Origin: UBA2144 sp964506185
GTDB lineage: Bacteria > Patescibacteriota > Gracilibacteria > Peribacterales > Peribacteraceae
Direction: 5' to 3'
NCBI GenBank assembly: GCA_964506185.1
Contig: CAZDKL010000010.1
Span: 1-46,136, forward strand
Length of the DNA stretch: 46,136 nucleotides
Shown piece by piece: positions 16,325-24,519 of this stretch. Made by a program: the position numbers and the translations under genes. Numbering within the stretch: the stretch's first letter is position 1; each line of letters begins with the position of its first letter. The notes under the pieces were generated by a model. The model was not told the origin of the DNA. It saw only the letters and a list, made by a program, of their open reading frames with translations, and ran no database searches.

Positions 16325-17258
16325 CAGGACCGTTAAAAGTTTTTACAGTATTAGAATCCAAATTGAATAAGTAAAGAACCGGACGGTGGTCATTACTATT
16401 TTCAATATCTTCGTTTATTCCGGTTACAAAGAAAACATCATCAGAGATCCATCCTCCTTTGTGCCAATCGCATGGAGTGCCGCAAAAAAGAACCCGTTTA
16501 TAATTGTGATCTTTATCAATCAGAAGAATTTCTTTATCAGGAGATTCTTCCGAGGCAGACACTACCAACAAGTTGGATTCATCAGGTGAAGTATATTTGG
16601 TTTCAAGAGTGTCTATGAAATCTATTAGGGGAGATCCTTCTTCAATTTTTCCTGAATAATCAACGGATATTGGAGTAGTCTCTGACAGTTTCATATTGTC
16701 CATGTTCAGTTCATCCGGCAGATCAGTGATATCAGCTTTGTCACTCAGCTTAGCATCAAACATTAGCGGTACCCTCAGCTCATCATCATTTTCCGGAAGG
16801 TCAGATGGATTATCTCGCTTAAGAACTAAATACCCTGTAGTCGCGTTCCCAAAATCAACCTTCATCTCAGCACTAAACTTAACAAATTCTTCTGTCATCC
16901 ATTCTCCCTGAGCTGTTGTGTAATGTTGGGCCAATATGTTCCCGTCAGTATCTTCGAGAACGAGTGGGAAGCTTCCTTCAAAGAACCAATAGCCACGTGC
17001 GTGCCCTTCGATATCAAATGAGGGTTCAATTACACTATTTGGTCTCGGCTTATCAATGCGTATCAAATCTGTTTTATCGAGTTCATTTCCAATTTCTTCA
17101 GTAAAAGTTCTTCCATCAGCCGTTCTGCATTGCTGGGGGTAACTCTCCATTATTGGATTTCCTGCGTCGGCACATTCCTTGAAGTTAGTGATTTTAGTTT
17201 CTTTTCCGCATGCAGTTATAGTTAGAATCAATAATGTGCAAAGAAGTATTTTTTTCAT
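16308..17258 (-). CDS. Lipoprotein with Gmad2-like domain
   Basis: The start at 17258 gives a lipoprotein signal with a lipobox-like end (MKKILLCTLLILTITAC|GK). A short motif with two cysteines (FKECADAGNPIMESYPQQC) follows, of the kind found before Gmad2 domains in candidate-phyla lipoproteins. The segment at about residues 65-150 (RIDKPRPNSVIEPSFDIEGHARG with FPLVLEDTDGNIL) matches the Ig-like Gmad2 fold seen in sporulation-associated and other surface proteins. The C-terminal part resembles one or two beta-propeller-type strands (EILLIDKDHNYKRVLFC). The product is about 316 aa. TGTAAT lies 6 nt before the ATG, which suggests a leaderless transcript, but the -35 is poor. Confidence 0.75.
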   Translation of the reverse strand: MKKILLCTLLILTITACGKETKITNFKECADAGNPIMESYPQQCRTADGRTFTEEIGNELDKTDLIRIDKPRPNSVIEPSFDIEGHARGYWFFEGSFPLVLEDTDGNILAQHYTTAQGEWMTEEFVKFSAEMKVDFGNATTGYLVLKRDNPSDLPENDDELRVPLMFDAKLSDKADITDLPDELNMDNMKLSETTPISVDYSGKIEEGSPLIDFIDTLETKYTSPDESNLLVVSASEESPDKEILLIDKDHNYKRVLFCGTPCDWHKGGWISDDVFFVTGINEDIENSNDHRPVLYLFNLDSNTVKTFNGPVIPQP

Positions 17259-17370
17259 AGGATAATTACAGTAAAGATTCAATAAATCTCCATACAGTTC
17301 TTCGTCCAACGTACCAGAGAATTAACAGTATGGAAAAGGCGGCAAATATAATTCTTACAATTTTCATAAG

Positions 17371-18180
17371 TTATTTAGTAATATTCGCAAGTACGTGAGG
17401 TTTAATCATCTTCTCTTCCTGAGAAACTTGAGCGAACATCGTGGTTAGAGCTTGGCAAAGATATTTTATAGTGTCAGCTCGATCGGGAAACCATGCTTCC
17501 ATCCATTCGCTGCGATCGCAATAGCTTAAATCGCCTGTGGGAGTTCGAATTGCTCCTTCTGTAATCAGGTTCATAATCGAAATAGTGCTTGAATCAACTT
17601 CAATTTTTCCGGGCAAAGAAACTCCCAAGTGGACTTTGCATCCCATCTTTTCAAATTCCTCCTTGGTTTCTTCAATCCCTCTTGTAAAAAACAGATGGCA
17701 GTCTTTACCCTCAAGATCAAGTAGTTCCATCACACTGTGCATGGTGAACCCTGTAAATAGCACGTCATCAACCAAGGCAATTGAATCAAAATCGTCAGCT
17801 TTTGCGATTTGATCTTCTATAGATTCGTTCGTTTTGCTGACAAGAATATGTCCGTTGTCGTTCTCCTTTTCAATTCTTGTAATGTCCAGTCTTTGGATGT
17901 TTGGAAATGCGCTCCATCTTCCATGCAGAAGCTGGGCAATTTCTTCTCCCTTATGTCCGAATCCGAAAGTAATGTCGAATGGTTCGGGAGTAGATTGCGA
18001 GATTAGCCCCGCAAGCTCCTCTTCAAGATTCCCAACTTTTGTATGCGGTTGAACTTCTATGTGCTTAATAAAAAGCTGTGCAGTTTCGTATTCAAGAGAG
18101 TTTTTACCAAACCGTGTTTTGACGAATGGTGTCAGATTATCATGAACGTAGAGTAACTTTGGAGTAGGTAGTTTTATCAT
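17371..18180 (-). CDS. Phosphoribosyltransferase-fold protein
   Basis: The 269-aa protein carries a type I phosphoribosyltransferase signature, DSIALVDDVLFTGFTM, at about residues 133-148. That is the loop binding the 5-phosphate and pyrophosphate of PRPP, with two acidic residues before a small-residue turn. I cannot name the substrate. Orotate, uracil or purine transferases are usually shorter, and the C-terminus here is an unfamiliar helical region. Its ATG overlaps the stop of the upstream lipoprotein gene by 4 bp (ATGA), indicating translational coupling. A soluble cytoplasmic protein coupled to a lipoprotein is an odd pair. Confidence 0.7.
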   Translation of the reverse strand: MIKLPTPKLLYVHDNLTPFVKTRFGKNSLEYETAQLFIKHIEVQPHTKVGNLEEELAGLISQSTPEPFDITFGFGHKGEEIAQLLHGRWSAFPNIQRLDITRIEKENDNGHILVSKTNESIEDQIAKADDFDSIALVDDVLFTGFTMHSVMELLDLEGKDCHLFFTRGIEETKEEFEKMGCKVHLGVSLPGKIEVDSSTISIMNLITEGAIRTPTGDLSYCDRSEWMEAWFPDRADTIKYLCQALTTMFAQVSQEEKMIKPHVLANITK

Positions 18181-19127
18181 TCACTTGAGGTTACTTTATA
18201 TTCTCTAAGTTGAGCAGGTGGTACACTTTCCCAAGGGCGCTGATAAGTAAATGCCAAACTGGATTCTCCTTCTTTAATAGCTTTGAGAGTAAAACTGTGT
18301 TCGCCTCCTGAACCGATTAAATTAGGCTTATTGTAAGCGGTAAATCTATCATTAACCAATTCCAGATGTTCAGTATCGTATTGGACTGCCCAGCCGAAAC
18401 CGGTACTCGGATTACCTTTTAGATTTATGGTAAAAGTTTCATCAACTTTTATGGAAATGTTTGAAGCTTCTGTGTCTGCACAACTAACTTCAATATGTGT
18501 TGAGGCATTTTCTTCTCGTTTAATTTTAAGAATATTGCATATAAAGTTGCCTTTTCGAGCTCGATAAACTTCGCGTTCGGAAGAATCAGAGACGGAGTTG
18601 TGAGGATCGGTAACAAAACCATTTTCTTTAAGAAAATCTTTGGCAGACCAATGAAACTCGCTTGCGTCTTCTGAGTCCATGTTTGATCCGTATCCAAATC
18701 CTTTGCCTAAGTATCTTTCTTCGGAATCAGCTGTGTTCCAAATAACATCTACTTCATTAAAGTTAAGGGAACCAAGATCCAGCGACTCGGCATATTCACT
18801 CATAAATGCAAAAAGATTTATATCTCTTGAATCCACAAAATCAAAGTCGTCACGTATAACTTCCCAATTATCCAGAGAAATGCTGGCGATACTTCTGCCT
18901 GATAATACTTCAAATTCGTAAGCTACAAACCAGCACCCAGGACAGGCGGAAGGAGAACTCTTAATCAGTTTAAGATTAAATCCGTTTTGACTCGTGAATT
19001 CTACTGTGGATTCTATGAACTCTTTGGCAATAGCTTCGGCTTTTAGATTGTTTTCCGCTCGCTGCTGAGGCTCTTTTGTGCAAGAGATTAGCAGTAAAAG
19101 CGGAAGTATCAGGACAATTTTGTTCAT
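18177..19127 (-). CDS. Lipoprotein with chagasin-like (inhibitor I42) domain
   Basis: The 316-aa product begins with a lipoprotein signal (MNKIVLILPLLLLISC). An N-terminal region of about 180 residues has a C-x-x-C pair (CPGCW) and no family I recognise. The C-terminal about 100 residues show the three loops of chagasin-type inhibitors of papain-family cysteine proteases: NPSTGFGW, a glycine-rich GSGGEHSF loop, and YQRPWES. In such inhibitors these loops plug the protease active site. The target here is unknown: an own surface protease or one of a host or partner cell. It is translationally coupled to the phosphoribosyltransferase-like gene downstream. Confidence 0.8.
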   Translation of the reverse strand: MNKIVLILPLLLLISCTKEPQQRAENNLKAEAIAKEFIESTVEFTSQNGFNLKLIKSSPSACPGCWFVAYEFEVLSGRSIASISLDNWEVIRDDFDFVDSRDINLFAFMSEYAESLDLGSLNFNEVDVIWNTADSEERYLGKGFGYGSNMDSEDASEFHWSAKDFLKENGFVTDPHNSVSDSSEREVYRARKGNFICNILKIKREENASTHIEVSCADTEASNISIKVDETFTINLKGNPSTGFGWAVQYDTEHLELVNDRFTAYNKPNLIGSGGEHSFTLKAIKEGESSLAFTYQRPWESVPPAQLREYKVTSSE

Positions 19128-19195
19128 GTAAATGGGGTAAATAGGGATATGTAGTCTAGCGGAGAATAGGGCAAAATTTAACGCAACTTTTCACC

Positions 19196-19250
19196 AGCCT
19201 CCGCCCCTTCGGCCTCGAGCTCAGGGCCGAGAGGCAAGGCTACGGCCGGC
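19196..19250. repeat. GC-rich palindromic intergenic element
   Basis: Within the 156-bp gap between the lipoprotein and GT-C genes lies a GC-rich stretch with CCTCGAGCTCAGGGCCGAGAGG and GGCTACGGCCGGC-like inverted segments. Composition and palindromes suggest a REP-type element. I found no second copy in this window. Confidence 0.4.
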
Positions 19251-19283
19251 GAAATCGAATACTACGTTATTGCACAGTGCAAG

Positions 19284-20570
19284 CTATGGAAGAGGTTGGG
19301 TTAAAAAAGCAAAAAACCATGCAATACATGCAATAACATATAAAACAATAATCAACTGCATCAATTTTCTGTATTTTGGCTTGAGATTGCCGATTGCATT
19401 CAATGAGTAATAAGTAAAAGGTATAAATATGAGCGCGACATACCTAAATACATATAATCCGCCGATATTATTAACATGCACAAGTGCTATTTGTGCTGCT
19501 GTTAACATCACAAACAAAGACCAGAGCGGCACATTTTCTCTGATCGAATATAATAAGTCGTGCATGAATGAGTAAATAAATAATGGAATAAATAACAGAC
19601 TTAAAGCAATCAATGTACTGGTCATAATCAAAAGCTCATAATTAGTAATAATTAATTTGTCCACGTAAGCTGTTTTTAAGAGAACTTCCCAATAGTATTG
19701 CCTGTCGTATTTATTGTCTAAGTAATGAAAATAAGGGTTTCTTACTATTTCAAGCGGGCGAAATGTGAATAAATTGGAGGGTTCATTATTAATTCTCATG
19801 GAGGGGTTGTTTAAATGTATGTTGCCTACGATATTTTGTTCTTCTCTAATATCGTATCTGATAATCAAATACCATCCGGAGATTATTATTATTATTATCA
19901 TGCCCTTCAACATTAGACTTGCCATTTTTTTCCATGGGATGCCCTTTTTCATTATTATGGACAGCATTGCCACTGCTATTAGTGGAATAGTATTTAATTT
20001 CGTAATCATTCCCAATCCCAAAAACACAAATGCCAAGTATATAAATTTATTTTTTCCATTTTTCCACCATTCCATTAGGCATGCGAAAAAGAGCAAGCCA
20101 AGCTGGAAAAGCAATACATCGTTGTTGACAATGGTACTGAGACTCGAAAAATATGGAAATACTGCAAATATCGCGAGAAATGCGTAACGTTTCCACTTAT
20201 CTTTTTTCTTTTCAAAAAGTATTCTGGAGATCCAGATCGCTGTTAACAGGCAAGTAATGGAAATCAAGAATGACATCAATTTTACCGAGTTTGCAATAGA
20301 CGACGGATCGAGGCCCAGGATTCTTGACGGATAGGAAAATATGCAAGCAAGAAAATGATAGAGTGGGGGGTGATAAAATGACCAACCATCGTGTGCTGCA
20401 GGTATGGACCAGTTTTCGCATATGTATGATATGTAATCCAAATGCCCCTTGACATCAAGTGAGCGTAGCCAGTAGGGAGTTATGTAATAATAGAAAATCC
20501 TAAGAAGCAAGCCTATGCTAAATATTGCGGTGATCCATAAGCGCTCAGATTGTTTCAGGTATTTGGACAT
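19284..20570 (-). CDS. GT-C-type membrane glycosyltransferase (short paralog)
   Basis: The 428-aa product (start ATG at 20570; a TTG lies upstream at 20591) has about ten membrane helices. After the first helix comes the loop with SLDVKGHLDYI and W.IPAAHDGWSFYHPPLYHF, typical of the GT39/ArnT-like GT-C superfamily that glycosylates lipids or proteins from polyprenyl-phosphate sugars. The loop Asp and the PPLYH motif are the expected metal/lipid-phosphate-binding elements. It is clearly paralogous to the two genes at 24520 and 26334, sharing GW.(Y/H).PPLYY, GL...TK.N.I.LI and WE.L.K. It lacks their N-terminal soluble domain. Confidence 0.8.
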   Translation of the reverse strand: MSKYLKQSERLWITAIFSIGLLLRIFYYYITPYWLRSLDVKGHLDYISYICENWSIPAAHDGWSFYHPPLYHFLACIFSYPSRILGLDPSSIANSVKLMSFLISITCLLTAIWISRILFEKKKDKWKRYAFLAIFAVFPYFSSLSTIVNNDVLLFQLGLLFFACLMEWWKNGKNKFIYLAFVFLGLGMITKLNTIPLIAVAMLSIIMKKGIPWKKMASLMLKGMIIIIIISGWYLIIRYDIREEQNIVGNIHLNNPSMRINNEPSNLFTFRPLEIVRNPYFHYLDNKYDRQYYWEVLLKTAYVDKLIITNYELLIMTSTLIALSLLFIPLFIYSFMHDLLYSIRENVPLWSLFVMLTAAQIALVHVNNIGGLYVFRYVALIFIPFTYYSLNAIGNLKPKYRKLMQLIIVLYVIACIAWFFAFLTQPLP

Positions 20571-20672
20571 TTGGTGATCAAATGATACCAAAAAGCACCG
20601 AAAAACTTCAGATAACTTTATTAATTATGGCTAACAACATATATAATAGAAGTAAGATCATCAGATCTTTCA

Positions 20673-20718
20673 CACTCCTCGGCCCGCCTGCGCAAGCTTC
20701 GGCGGACGGGTAGCTCAG
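20673..20718. repeat. Split 5' tRNA-Asn fragment interrupted by a palindromic repeat
   Basis: CACTCCTCGG at 20673-20682 equals the 10 bases at 20754-20763 around the tRNA-Asn 5' end. GGTAGCTCA at 20709-20717 equals the tRNA D-arm start at 20762-20770. Between the two pieces sits a GC-rich palindromic element containing CCGCCTGCGCAAGCTTCGG and GGCGGACGG. The simplest reading is a duplicated tRNA 5' end into which a REP-type element was inserted. Confidence 0.55.
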
Positions 20719-20756
20719 ATATCATCCTTGTTCTTTCTGCTCATTTTACTCATCAC

Positions 20757-20831
20757 TCCTCGGTAGCTCAATGGTAGAGCAATCGGCTGTTAACCGATTG
20801 GTTGCTGGTTCGAATCCAGCCCGAGGAGCCA
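20757..20831 (+). tRNA. tRNA-Asn (anticodon GTT)
   Basis: The acceptor stem TCCTCGG/CCGAGGA, D arm (GCTCAATGGTAGAGC), anticodon stem-loop ATCGG-CTGTTAA-CCGAT with anticodon GTT, and T arm GCTGG-TTCGAAT-CCAGC all pair correctly. The discriminator is G and the CCA end is encoded at 20829-20831. The tRNA starts at 20757 and its body ends at 20828. A serine-recombinase remnant on the opposite strand ends inside it. The gene for asparaginyl-tRNA synthetase lies about 1.3 kb away. Confidence 0.96.
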
Positions 20832-21485
20832 AATCTTTGCTATTAAAACTCTTCTCTTAGGGGAATTCCCCTTTAGTTTAATTAAATTCTCGTTCAGCAG
20901 GGTAGCCAAAGCCTTGGAAGGAACAGCCTTTGAAATACCCCCTTTTTGAATTTCAAAGTGATTCCAGAAGATTTTAAGGTACATCTTTTTCACGTTTGGA
21001 TTCGCCCTCATGTACGCATTAGGAACGTCCTTAGCGAGCTTTACAAGCCCTTCAAACATCTCTGTGCGGTCATCTCTGGTATTGCTAAGTTCTGCTATTC
21101 GTTCTTCTACAGTCGTAATTTCGCTTTCCGTTGCTTCGTGGTTTCTTTCATAAAAGGCTTCGTCTACATCTCCTGACAACCATTTTTGTTCAAGGTTCTG
21201 TCTGATAGTCTCATACTTGGTCAGAGTACGGCGCAGGTCGTGCTTCTCCTCGTCCAAGCCCCCGTGTGTCTCATCAAGAATCAGTTTTGCTTTTTCCAAA
21301 ATGTCATCAATTACATCTTCGCTAAGTTCAAACAAACCAAAGAATGCTTCTACTTCCTGATGTAACTTGGTTAGGTCTATGCAGTTACCGCCTTTCTTCG
21401 AGTGGTATTTCGGGTCGCTTGTATGAATGTGATAGGGATATTGATGACGATGATATCCTATATGCCAAGGAAACAGACAAGGTAT
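20790..21485 (-). pseudogene. C-terminal remnant of a serine site-specific recombinase ending in tRNA-Asn
   Basis: The frame from about 21485 to 20790 reads as the end of a large serine recombinase. It has a zinc-ribbon-like stretch with a lone cysteine (KYHSKKGGNCIDL), a long coiled coil (ILEKAKLILDETHGG to RIAELSNTRDD) and a tail with NPNVKKMYLKIFWNHFEI. The catalytic N-terminal domain is missing: a stop lies at 21486-21488 and no start fits. The last residues (LGLDSNQQP) are encoded by the reverse strand of tRNA-Asn. This is a familiar sign that an integrase gene ends at its tRNA attachment site. It is best read as the degraded end of an integrated element. Confidence 0.75.
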
Positions 21486-21598
21486 TTAGTTTTTGGGCAA
21501 ATAGGTCTTAATTTTTGTATTTAATGCCGAAGATAAAGGAGAGAAGTTTCTCAGATATTTATTGTTATGAACCCGATAATTAAGTATTGTCTCGTGCT

Positions 21599-22000
21599 AT
21601 GCCTGAGATAGATGTACCAGATTATTATAGGCTTGCTGCTGAAAACCTAGATTATGTCTTAGGGCTGGGTGAACAACTAAGCGATGCATTATTGAAGCCT
21701 GAAAATGTAATTGGTATATTGGGTGCAATAAACAATGAAAAGAGGTCAGAGAGACTAAAAGGTCTATTGTGTAGAAGCGAATACCACGATGCTTTGGCAG
21801 TTATGGCATCTGCTCATGGCATGGAAGAAGATGATTGGTTTAATGAAGTTGTGCTCGAATTGCAGAACAGGCATAAAGTTAGAAATCAATGCGGACATAT
21901 ATTTGAGTCGGTAGCATTTCTTCGTAGAGAGTTGGAATTGGCAAAAAAGATTGTTGAATTATTAGAAAAATTTAAATCTAAGTACAATAAGACTATATAA
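21599..22000 (+). CDS. Hypothetical helical protein beside tRNA-Asn
   Basis: I do not recognise this 133-aa protein. It is acidic and predicted almost entirely helical, with no signal peptide or membrane segment. One segment (QNRHKVRNQCGHIFESVAFLRRE) carries RN...H and R residues reminiscent of small HEPN-type toxins, but the spacing is not convincing and I do not claim that. TTGTTA at 21562-21567 and TATTGT at 21585-21590 form a 17-bp-spaced promoter, giving a leader of about 2 nt before the ATG at 21599. It may be cargo of the element whose integrase remnant is adjacent. Confidence 0.6.
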   Translation: MPEIDVPDYYRLAAENLDYVLGLGEQLSDALLKPENVIGILGAINNEKRSERLKGLLCRSEYHDALAVMASAHGMEEDDWFNEVVLELQNRHKVRNQCGHIFESVAFLRRELELAKKIVELLEKFKSKYNKTI

Positions 22001-22118
22001 AGGTTGGAATCCTATTCATTCTTACAATTTTCATCACCGCTTCCAGAAGTACTGTTACTCTCTCGCACTCTGAAACATCATAAAGGAGTGTTTTAAGACT
22101 GTCGGTGTCTGAGAGCCA

Positions 22119-23522
22119 TTAAAACTCCACATTCCCAGGCGTACGCGCGAATGGAATCACGTCACGTATGTTTTCCATGCCTGTTGCATAGACAACAGTA
22201 CGCTCAAAGCCCAGACCGAAGCCTGCGTGAGGAGTAGTTCCATATCTCCTCAGATCTCTGTACCAGGAGTAGCTTTCCTTATCCAAGCCGGCTTCTTCTA
22301 TCCGTGCGTCCAAAACATCAAGTCTTTCCTCTCGTTGTGATCCTCCGATGATTTCTCCTATGCCTGGGGCAAGCACGTCCATTGCGGCAACGGTCTTATC
22401 GTCATCATTTAACCGCATGTAAAATGCCTTAATCTCTTTTGGATAATTCATCACAACCACGGGGCTTTCGAAATGCTTCTCGGTCAGATATCTCTCATGC
22501 TCGGTCTGAAGATCAATTCCATATTTAACAGGGAATTGGAATTTTCCTTTTTTGGCGGGATTTGATTTTTCCAGAATCTTAATTGCCTCTTCATACTCTA
22601 TCCTTACAAATTCTGATTCAACAAACTTCTTAAGACGCTCAACGCATCCTTCGTCAATGTGCGCTGCAAAGAATTCCATATCGTCAGGTCTTTCTTCCAG
22701 CAGAACCTTAAAGATGTACTTAAGAAGGCCCTCTGCAAGATCAGCATTATCACTTAAGTCAGCAAAAGCAATTTCCGGTTCTATCATCCAAAACTCAGCT
22801 AAGTGTCGAGTTGTATTGGAATTCTCAGCTCGAAAAGTGGGTCCGAATGTATAAACTTTGCTCATGGACTGCGCGAAGCATTCAACATTAAGTTGCCCCG
22901 ATACTGTTAGGAATGCTTCCTTACCAAAAAAGTCAGATGAAAAATCTATCGATCCTTCATCATTCTTTGGAAGTTTAAGAAGATCAAGAGTTGAAACTCT
23001 GAACATGTCACCAGCTCCTTCGCAATCACTAGCAGTTACTATCGGAGTGTTAATCCACAGGAAACCTTCATTTGAAAAATAATCATGAATCGCTTTTGCC
23101 AGTGTGTGTCTTACTCGTGCAACAGCTCCGAAAGTATTTGTGCGAGGTCGAAGATGTGCGATCTCGCGAAGGTACTCGAAGCTATGGTGCTTGGGTTGCA
23201 ATGGATAATGATCAGGTTCTTCTATCATGCCGATCACTTCAATGCTTTCAGCTACAAGTTCGCACGATTGGCCTTTGCCTTCGGACGGAACTAATTTTCC
23301 CTTAGCAATAATTGAGCAGCCAGTTGTAAGGTGAATTATTTCTTCTTCGTAATTAGGCAAATCACTCTTGGCAACAATTTGTAGCGGGTCAAAGCAGGAG
23401 CCATCAGAAAGATGTATGAATGAGAGCCCTGCTTTAGAGTCTCTTCTGGTGCGTATCCACCCTTTTACTGTTATTTCTGAATTTAGGAGGCTTTTATCCG
23501 AAATGGCTTTTTCAATATTCAT
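22119..23522 (-). CDS. asnS: Asparaginyl-tRNA synthetase
   Basis: The 467-aa class IIb enzyme charges tRNA-Asn with asparagine. The N-terminal OB-fold anticodon-binding domain (VKGWIRTRRDSKAGLSFIHLSDGS) is followed by the catalytic core. Motif 2 reads FRAENSNTTRHLAEFWMIEPE. Motif 3 lies in GFGLGFERTVVYATGM followed by NIRDVIPFARTPG. These details and the length favour AsnS over AspS. It lies near tRNA-Asn (20757). The 118-bp gap after its stop holds nothing I can identify. Confidence 0.96.
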   Translation of the reverse strand: MNIEKAISDKSLLNSEITVKGWIRTRRDSKAGLSFIHLSDGSCFDPLQIVAKSDLPNYEEEIIHLTTGCSIIAKGKLVPSEGKGQSCELVAESIEVIGMIEEPDHYPLQPKHHSFEYLREIAHLRPRTNTFGAVARVRHTLAKAIHDYFSNEGFLWINTPIVTASDCEGAGDMFRVSTLDLLKLPKNDEGSIDFSSDFFGKEAFLTVSGQLNVECFAQSMSKVYTFGPTFRAENSNTTRHLAEFWMIEPEIAFADLSDNADLAEGLLKYIFKVLLEERPDDMEFFAAHIDEGCVERLKKFVESEFVRIEYEEAIKILEKSNPAKKGKFQFPVKYGIDLQTEHERYLTEKHFESPVVVMNYPKEIKAFYMRLNDDDKTVAAMDVLAPGIGEIIGGSQREERLDVLDARIEEAGLDKESYSWYRDLRRYGTTPHAGFGLGFERTVVYATGMENIRDVIPFARTPGNVEF

Positions 23523-23581
23523 AGGAAAAGTAACAGTATTTTAGGCTCAAAATTACAGCTTGAAAATAGTAAACGGGGCAA

Positions 23582-23610
23582 TTGTACGATTTTAAGAAAT
23601 ATAGTATAAT
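23582..23610 (+). promoter_or_regulatory. Promoter of the 23629 gene
   Basis: TTGTAC at 23582-23587 and TATAAT at 23605-23610 are 17 bp apart. The ATG at 23629 follows with a short leader of about 12 nt and no Shine-Dalgarno. Confidence 0.7.
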
Positions 23611-23628
23611 AGCAGTAACTATACCAAA

Positions 23629-23913
23629 ATGAACCTCAATTTATTAATCAGAACCAGCCCTATTCTTTCTGAAGAGCTAAAAGCGAAGCTCATTATGCTT
23701 CTGCCTTTACTGAATGATGAACAGGAAAAAGAGCTCTCGAAACTCTTAGATGAACAGGACGAGCTTGTGATTCAAATGCTGGAGGAGATGGCAAATCAGG
23801 CAATTGAGGAGCAAGACTTCAAGACATTACAGGACATTAATTTGGCTCTAGCTCCCCATGCAAAATATTTAGCAGATCATCCAGAAGAAAACACACAAAA
23901 TAAAAATGGGTAA
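23629..23913 (+). CDS. Small acidic helical hypothetical protein
   Basis: The 94-aa product is predicted all-helical and acidic (LLNDEQEKELSKLLDEQDELVIQMLEEMANQA), without signal or membrane segment. I recognise no family. A good promoter precedes it, so it is likely expressed. Its 3' end overlaps the end of the convergent aldolase-like gene by 45 bp, and one of the two C-termini may therefore be wrongly long. Confidence 0.6.
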   Translation: MNLNLLIRTSPILSEELKAKLIMLLPLLNDEQEKELSKLLDEQDELVIQMLEEMANQAIEEQDFKTLQDINLALAPHAKYLADHPEENTQNKNG

Positions 23914-24447
23914 CCTTGAACTTTGGGCTGACCAAGGACTAAGCTTTACTGTGTAGCGTGATGGATGATGAAGTTGCCCAGGAGGAGGATCGCCGAGTTT
24001 GTCATTTAAAGCTATGGACAGGTCAGATAAGCCGGGGTTGTTCACAACCGCGAGTCTTCCTGATGCTGCAATTTCGCCTACCCAATCAAATGGTTTTATT
24101 CCGGCAGGAGTAACAATCCCGACAATTCTTTGCGATGCATTCAATAATGCTTGCATTTCGGCTTTACTCTGTACGGTACCTGCTACAACGCGCATTCTGC
24201 ATTCTTCGGAAACAGTATCAATTACTTCAGCCAATCTCTCCGGTGTCATTTCCGGAACATCCGGACGATTTAGTATTTCCAGGTCATGAATTCTGATCCC
24301 TTTCAGTTCGTCGACTATGGGCTTAATATGTTCCATTGCATCTGCCACAGTTCTCGCTTCACCTGTTGAAACCATGGTCAAAACGCCATTTCTTTTTATA
24401 GAATCGGAAAAATCTATTGCTTCAAGTTGTGGTTGATCTGTTGTCAT
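23869..24447 (-). CDS. KDPG-aldolase-like (Eda-like TIM-barrel) protein
   Basis: The 192-aa product follows the pattern of 2-keto-3-deoxy-phosphogluconate/galactonate aldolases. It opens with an N-terminal strand-helix unit (RNGVLTMVSTGEARTVADAMEHIKPIVDEL), then HDLEILNR where Eda has its E-x-x-x-R pair, then VVAGTVQSKAEMQALLNA matching the family's GAGTV motif. It continues IVTPAGIKPFDW and VVNNPGLSDLSIAL near the usual PG...T..E block. The Schiff-base lysine could be the Lys in AGIKPF, but the family normally has PG at this place. Catalysis is therefore unproven. The C-terminal 20 residues overlap the convergent gene at 23629. Other TIM-barrel families remain possible. Confidence 0.5.
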   Translation of the reverse strand: MTTDQPQLEAIDFSDSIKRNGVLTMVSTGEARTVADAMEHIKPIVDELKGIRIHDLEILNRPDVPEMTPERLAEVIDTVSEECRMRVVAGTVQSKAEMQALLNASQRIVGIVTPAGIKPFDWVGEIAASGRLAVVNNPGLSDLSIALNDKLGDPPPGQLHHPSRYTVKLSPWSAQSSRLPIFILCVFFWMIC

Positions 24448-24519
24448 AGGAGGCCGGCTCTACCCCTCTGATTTTAGGATTGCAAGGAGGTATTGCGTCA
24501 TTTGTAGTACAATGGTCCT

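Noticed and set aside
21599..22000. HEPN-type toxin identity for the gene beside tRNA-Asn
   Set aside because: RN and H residues occur, but not in the R-x4-6-H spacing of the family, and no antitoxin partner is visible.
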